The position numbers and the translations under genes were made by a program. A stretch of 64,000 nt of DNA. Origin: Pontibacter sp. E15-1 (lineage in GTDB: Bacteria > Bacteroidota > Bacteroidia > Cytophagales > Hymenobacteraceae). Below are positions 61,522-64,000 of this stretch, in pieces. How positions within the stretch are numbered: position 1 is the stretch's first letter; each line of letters begins with the position of its first letter. The stretch spans positions 101,959-165,958 of the forward strand of contig NZ_JAKVIR010000011.1 of assembly GCF_022601975.1 (NCBI RefSeq). The letters are read 5' to 3'. The notes beneath the pieces are model-generated. The model was given only the letters and a program-made list of their open reading frames with translations. It was not told the DNA's origin and made no database searches.

Positions 61522-62256
61522 TTAGCGGCTTTTCAGTACTTCATCCAGCACAGCCTGGGCCGCTTTCCCTTCGTTTTTTCCTACAGTGGATGCTATGATG
61601 CCAGCGAATTGCCGCAACTGACCAGGTGAATAGCCAACATTCAGGCAAATGTTAAAATGTCCTCGCAGCATAGGCTCCACGCCACCCATACTGCTGAGCG
61701 CCGATATAGTCACCAGTTCTCTTTCAGGGTAGCTCAACACATCGCGCTCAAAAATATCGGCAAAAAGATGCTCTTTAAGGAAAACCTCTATTTCAGGCGA
61801 GAAGGCCGCATACCCTGTCTTAGGTCCATCTTGCGGCGTTCCTGTTAAGTCACCCAAAACCGCCTTTCCCCTTTCATACCTGCTTCGCTCATCCCTGATC
61901 GGGGAGGCTTCTGGTCCCCATTCATCGTGGATGCCTTTGGCCTTGCGCTCATCCAATACGGCCATCAAGGTTTGAAGTCCGCGGATACTGCGGGGAAACC
62001 CACAGTAAGCATACAGATGGACAATTGCCTCTTTGGTCTCGTTGACGGTTAATCCTGCATCCAGTCCCTTGTTCAGCGCAGATTTCAGGTGTTGCAGTTC
62101 GCCTTTGGCCGTGTAGGCCGCTATCGGTATAAGGCTTTGCTGCTCCTTTGTCAGGCGCTGATTTTGAGGAGTTTCATTTTGTGCCCAAGTTTGGTAAGTT
62201 GAACCGAGGGTAAGGACAGCCAAACAGAGAAGATACTTGAAAGTGAATATTTTCAT
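61522..62256 (-). CDS. Exported carboxymuconolactone decarboxylase (AhpD-like) family protein
   Basis: A 244-residue protein with a Sec signal peptide (1-26, ending TYQTWAQ) followed by two CMD-type helical units: AKGELQHLKSALNKGLDAGLTVNETKEAIVHLYAYCGFPRSI and RELVTISALSSMGGVEPMLRGHFNICLNVGYSPGQLRQFAGII. The AhpD-type CxxC is absent; one Cys remains in each unit (CGFPRS and FNICL). The role may be redox or lactone chemistry in the periplasm. It is in a run of same-strand genes with flavodoxin upstream and hydrolase downstream. Confidence 0.87.
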   Translation of the reverse strand: MKIFTFKYLLCLAVLTLGSTYQTWAQNETPQNQRLTKEQQSLIPIAAYTAKGELQHLKSALNKGLDAGLTVNETKEAIVHLYAYCGFPRSIRGLQTLMAVLDERKAKGIHDEWGPEASPIRDERSRYERGKAVLGDLTGTPQDGPKTGYAAFSPEIEVFLKEHLFADIFERDVLSYPERELVTISALSSMGGVEPMLRGHFNICLNVGYSPGQLRQFAGIIASTVGKNEGKAAQAVLDEVLKSR

Positions 62257-62299
62257 TTCTTTTTTTCGTTCATGAATTTAAGCTGGTCCCGGTGATGGC

Positions 62300-62929
62300 T
62301 TACAGTACCTGTATGCTTTGTAGCCACTCGATTACCTCGGTCCGGGCTTCTGCTCTTTTGTCTCCCTTGATCGCCAGGAGTATGCCGTCTCTTTCCAACC
62401 CGCCTTTCATGGAAAAGCCTTTCAGTATGTTGGCATCAGGGCACAAGTCGTTTACCGTCTCAAAGCTGCTTCCTATACCGTACCCGCCATTGGTATTGAA
62501 GGGAATCACTGTTTTGCCGCTTAAATCGTAGGCGTGCAAAAAGCTTTTCATGGGGGGCGGTAGCTGCATGTCCCAGGTCGGGAAGCCGAGGAACACCGTG
62601 TCGTAATCCTGGATGTTCCCTATTTTAGTCTTGAGAGGAGGCAAATACCCCGTTTCGTTTTCGCTGTGCACCTGCGCCACGATGGCTTTGTAATCCTCCG
62701 GGTATGGCGTCTCCAGCTCCAGCGCTACCAGAGTGCCGCCTACCTGCTCCTGTATGATTTCCGCAATAGCCTTGGTGTTGTTTGTCCGCGACAGGTATAC
62801 AATCAGGATGTTTTCATGCTTTAAGGCTTCCTCGGTTTCAAGGGGGGGACTTTGTGCATTCGAACAAGCCGATAGCATACATACCGCTGCGCTTACCATT
62901 ACCCAAAACCTTGCTATCCTTTTCAACAT
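62300..62929 (-). CDS. Flavodoxin-like lipoprotein
   Basis: A 209-residue protein of which residues 46-209 are a full flavodoxin: ILIVYLSRTNNTKAIAEII (FMN phosphate loop), YDTVFLGFPTWDMQLPPPM and VIPFNTNGGYGIGSSF. The start at 62929 gives MLKRIARFWVMVSAAVCMLSACSN, a lipoprotein signal with C22; the frame reaches upstream to 63073 but adds unrelated sequence. A flavodoxin sent across the inner membrane is unusual, since FMN must be supplied outside. It follows an NTF2-like gene and precedes the CMD-family gene, all on the minus strand. Confidence 0.85.
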   Translation of the reverse strand: MLKRIARFWVMVSAAVCMLSACSNAQSPPLETEEALKHENILIVYLSRTNNTKAIAEIIQEQVGGTLVALELETPYPEDYKAIVAQVHSENETGYLPPLKTKIGNIQDYDTVFLGFPTWDMQLPPPMKSFLHAYDLSGKTVIPFNTNGGYGIGSSFETVNDLCPDANILKGFSMKGGLERDGILLAIKGDKRAEARTEVIEWLQSIQVL

Positions 62930-63373
62930 TAGTCTATTCGCCTCTCTTGTAAAGGTCCAAAGAGTAAAGGATACTTGTTGTAGACAGATTACTGAAATTC
63001 CTACCACTATTACTGATCCAGTTCTTTTTCCTTTAACCATTTGGCCAAAATACCCCATGCGCAATCGGGTCAAAGGTGCCGGGAGCCGTCACTACCGTGC
63101 CCCACCGCAAAGCTGCCTTGTTCCTGAATCACCAGAGGCTCCTTGCCTGTGCCCTCTTTCATGGATACACAGCCTGCCATACTCACAGCGGCGATCAGGT
63201 ATAATAGAGTACAGTAGATTTTACGACTTAGTATTTCCAGGCGATCAGATATTTTCCCGGCTAGTAGTCTCTTTTACAGCTCTATGGCGATTGACTTCTA
63301 TAGTCTGCCACAGCCTGCCCTCCATTCATTCAAACCATTGCTAGCACCTTTCTGTGGTATGGTTATGACCTTA

Positions 63374-63868
63374 CTAATGCCGAATGCTATGCGTATCCCG
63401 CACACTGCTGAATGTCAGGTCCAACAGTTTCCAGCCATCCGCTTGCTTTTTATAGACTTCGGTAACCGTAAATTCATTCGACACCTCCTGGCCCCGAACC
63501 ACAGCCTGTAATGTAATGCGGTTCCAGAGGATGGCTGTGTCGTCAATAAACTCTACCGCAACATCATGCACATCGGCATTTTTGTACCAGATACTTCCGG
63601 ATTTAATGATCTCAAGCTCCTCGTCTTTCTTCCAGGTTCCACTCATGTGCACAAACTTTGACTTGTCGTGGAAGAGCGTGGCGAGTTTGTCCACGTTTTT
63701 GTCTGCCATCCATTGCCATTTTTCTTTGGAAAGCGCCCGGAGTTCTTGCTCTGCGTTGGGCCCAACCGTTGTGGTTGTGCTAAGGTTGTTTTGTGAGAGG
63801 TTATTTTGGGAAGCGCATGACCCAAGAACGCTCATGAATAAGAAGAGTCCGATAATTGATATTCTCAT
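63374..63868 (-). CDS. NTF2-like (SnoaL/DUF4440) lipoprotein
   Basis: A protein of about 164 residues: lipoprotein signal MRISIIGLFLFMSVLGSCAS with lipobox VLGSC (C18), an Asn/Ser/Thr linker, and an NTF2-like fold (LRALSKEKWQWMADKNVDKLATLFHDKSKFVHM, AVEFIDDTAILWNRITLQAVVRG, VTEVYKKQADGWKLLDLTFSSV). NTF2-like proteins act as small-molecule binding or isomerase domains, and no catalytic residues can be assigned. The frame is open to the window edge, and the start is taken as the Met before the signal peptide. It may begin the exported redox gene cluster. Confidence 0.8.
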   Translation of the reverse strand: MRISIIGLFLFMSVLGSCASQNNLSQNNLSTTTTVGPNAEQELRALSKEKWQWMADKNVDKLATLFHDKSKFVHMSGTWKKDEELEIIKSGSIWYKNADVHDVAVEFIDDTAILWNRITLQAVVRGQEVSNEFTVTEVYKKQADGWKLLDLTFSSVRDTHSIRH

Positions 63869-64000
63869 TTGGTTTGTTGTTACTCCCATTACCTTTAAAA
63901 AAGGGGACAGAAAATGGTTTTTCACTGTTGCGTTTTCAAAGGATATTTTATGGAAACCCAGTTGGCAAAGGTGCAGGCAAAAGGTCTGGATATGCAAGAG

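Noticed and set aside
1..64000. CRISPR arrays, rRNA genes, prophage structural genes
   Set aside because: No regularly spaced direct repeats, rRNA-like sequence or capsid/tail/terminase genes were seen.

Overview
The window reads as chromosome from a Bacteroidota bacterium of the order Cytophagales, most like Pontibacter/Hymenobacteraceae. The reasons are inferential: promoters of the Bacteroidota type (TTTG-N19-TAnnTTTG in front of tRNA-Glu), a CarboxypepD_reg/TonB receptor, many short lipoproteins, a small KGFGFI cold-shock protein, and protein families typical of that order. Most genes are moderately GC-rich. One block near 45.4-49.0 kb is clearly AT-rich and looks acquired.

Layout. 1-5.7 kb (minus strand): molybdenum cofactor genes (moeA cut by the window edge, moaA, a MobA/MocA-like nucleotidyltransferase) around a two-subunit Mo hydroxylase (2Fe-2S subunit plus Tat-exported Moco subunit). 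6.2-17.3 kb: housekeeping and metabolic genes, namely a MaoC-like dehydratase, a Mut7-C RNase, a Dabb protein, an NCS2 purine permease, a coiled-coil membrane protein, glycogen debranching enzyme GlgX, an MscS channel, a DUF2236/MpaB protein, an EcsC protein and a secreted NucA-type nuclease. 17.6-34.9 kb: HAD phosphatase, PLP decarboxylase, type I pullulanase, an NTT/HEAT transporter-like protein with a partner cNMP-binding protein, a thioesterase, a deaminase, LuxR-type regulators, MsrA, small exported proteins, and a sigma-54-type response regulator with an altered contact loop and no DNA-binding tail. 35.1-44.3 kb: MATE exporter, DUF922 protein, FAD/Rieske oxidoreductase, SPL-like radical SAM protein, a stand-alone FRG protein, a lipoprotein and a transglutaminase-like membrane protein.

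44.5-50.3 kb is a small genomic island. It starts at tRNA-Glu(UUC), passes through IS3 debris and a broken secreted-protein gene, and contains an AT-rich two-gene operon: a DUF4297/Cap4-type nuclease followed by an SMC/Rad50-like ATPase with a CPLCG hook. This is a likely anti-phage module related to Lamassu/ABC-3C systems. The island ends with a decayed tyrosine integrase. From 50.6 kb on come a TonB receptor, a TspO-like protein, a B12/radical SAM protein, a cold-shock protein and small proteins. The window ends with a minus-strand run (56.9-63.9 kb) holding a second Mo hydroxylase (Tat lipoprotein) and five single-domain proteins that nearly all carry export signals: cupin, alpha/beta hydrolase (frameshifted), carboxymuconolactone decarboxylase-like protein, flavodoxin and NTF2-like protein.

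Non-coding structure is rich. There is a dispersed family of about 50-165 bp elements with AGAGC(A/C)TGTTT-like inverted termini (four copies seen), a 212-bp nested inverted repeat at 37.5 kb, a perfect 62-bp palindrome between convergent genes, and about a dozen terminator hairpins. All calls come from reading sequence and remembered family motifs; no database search was run.
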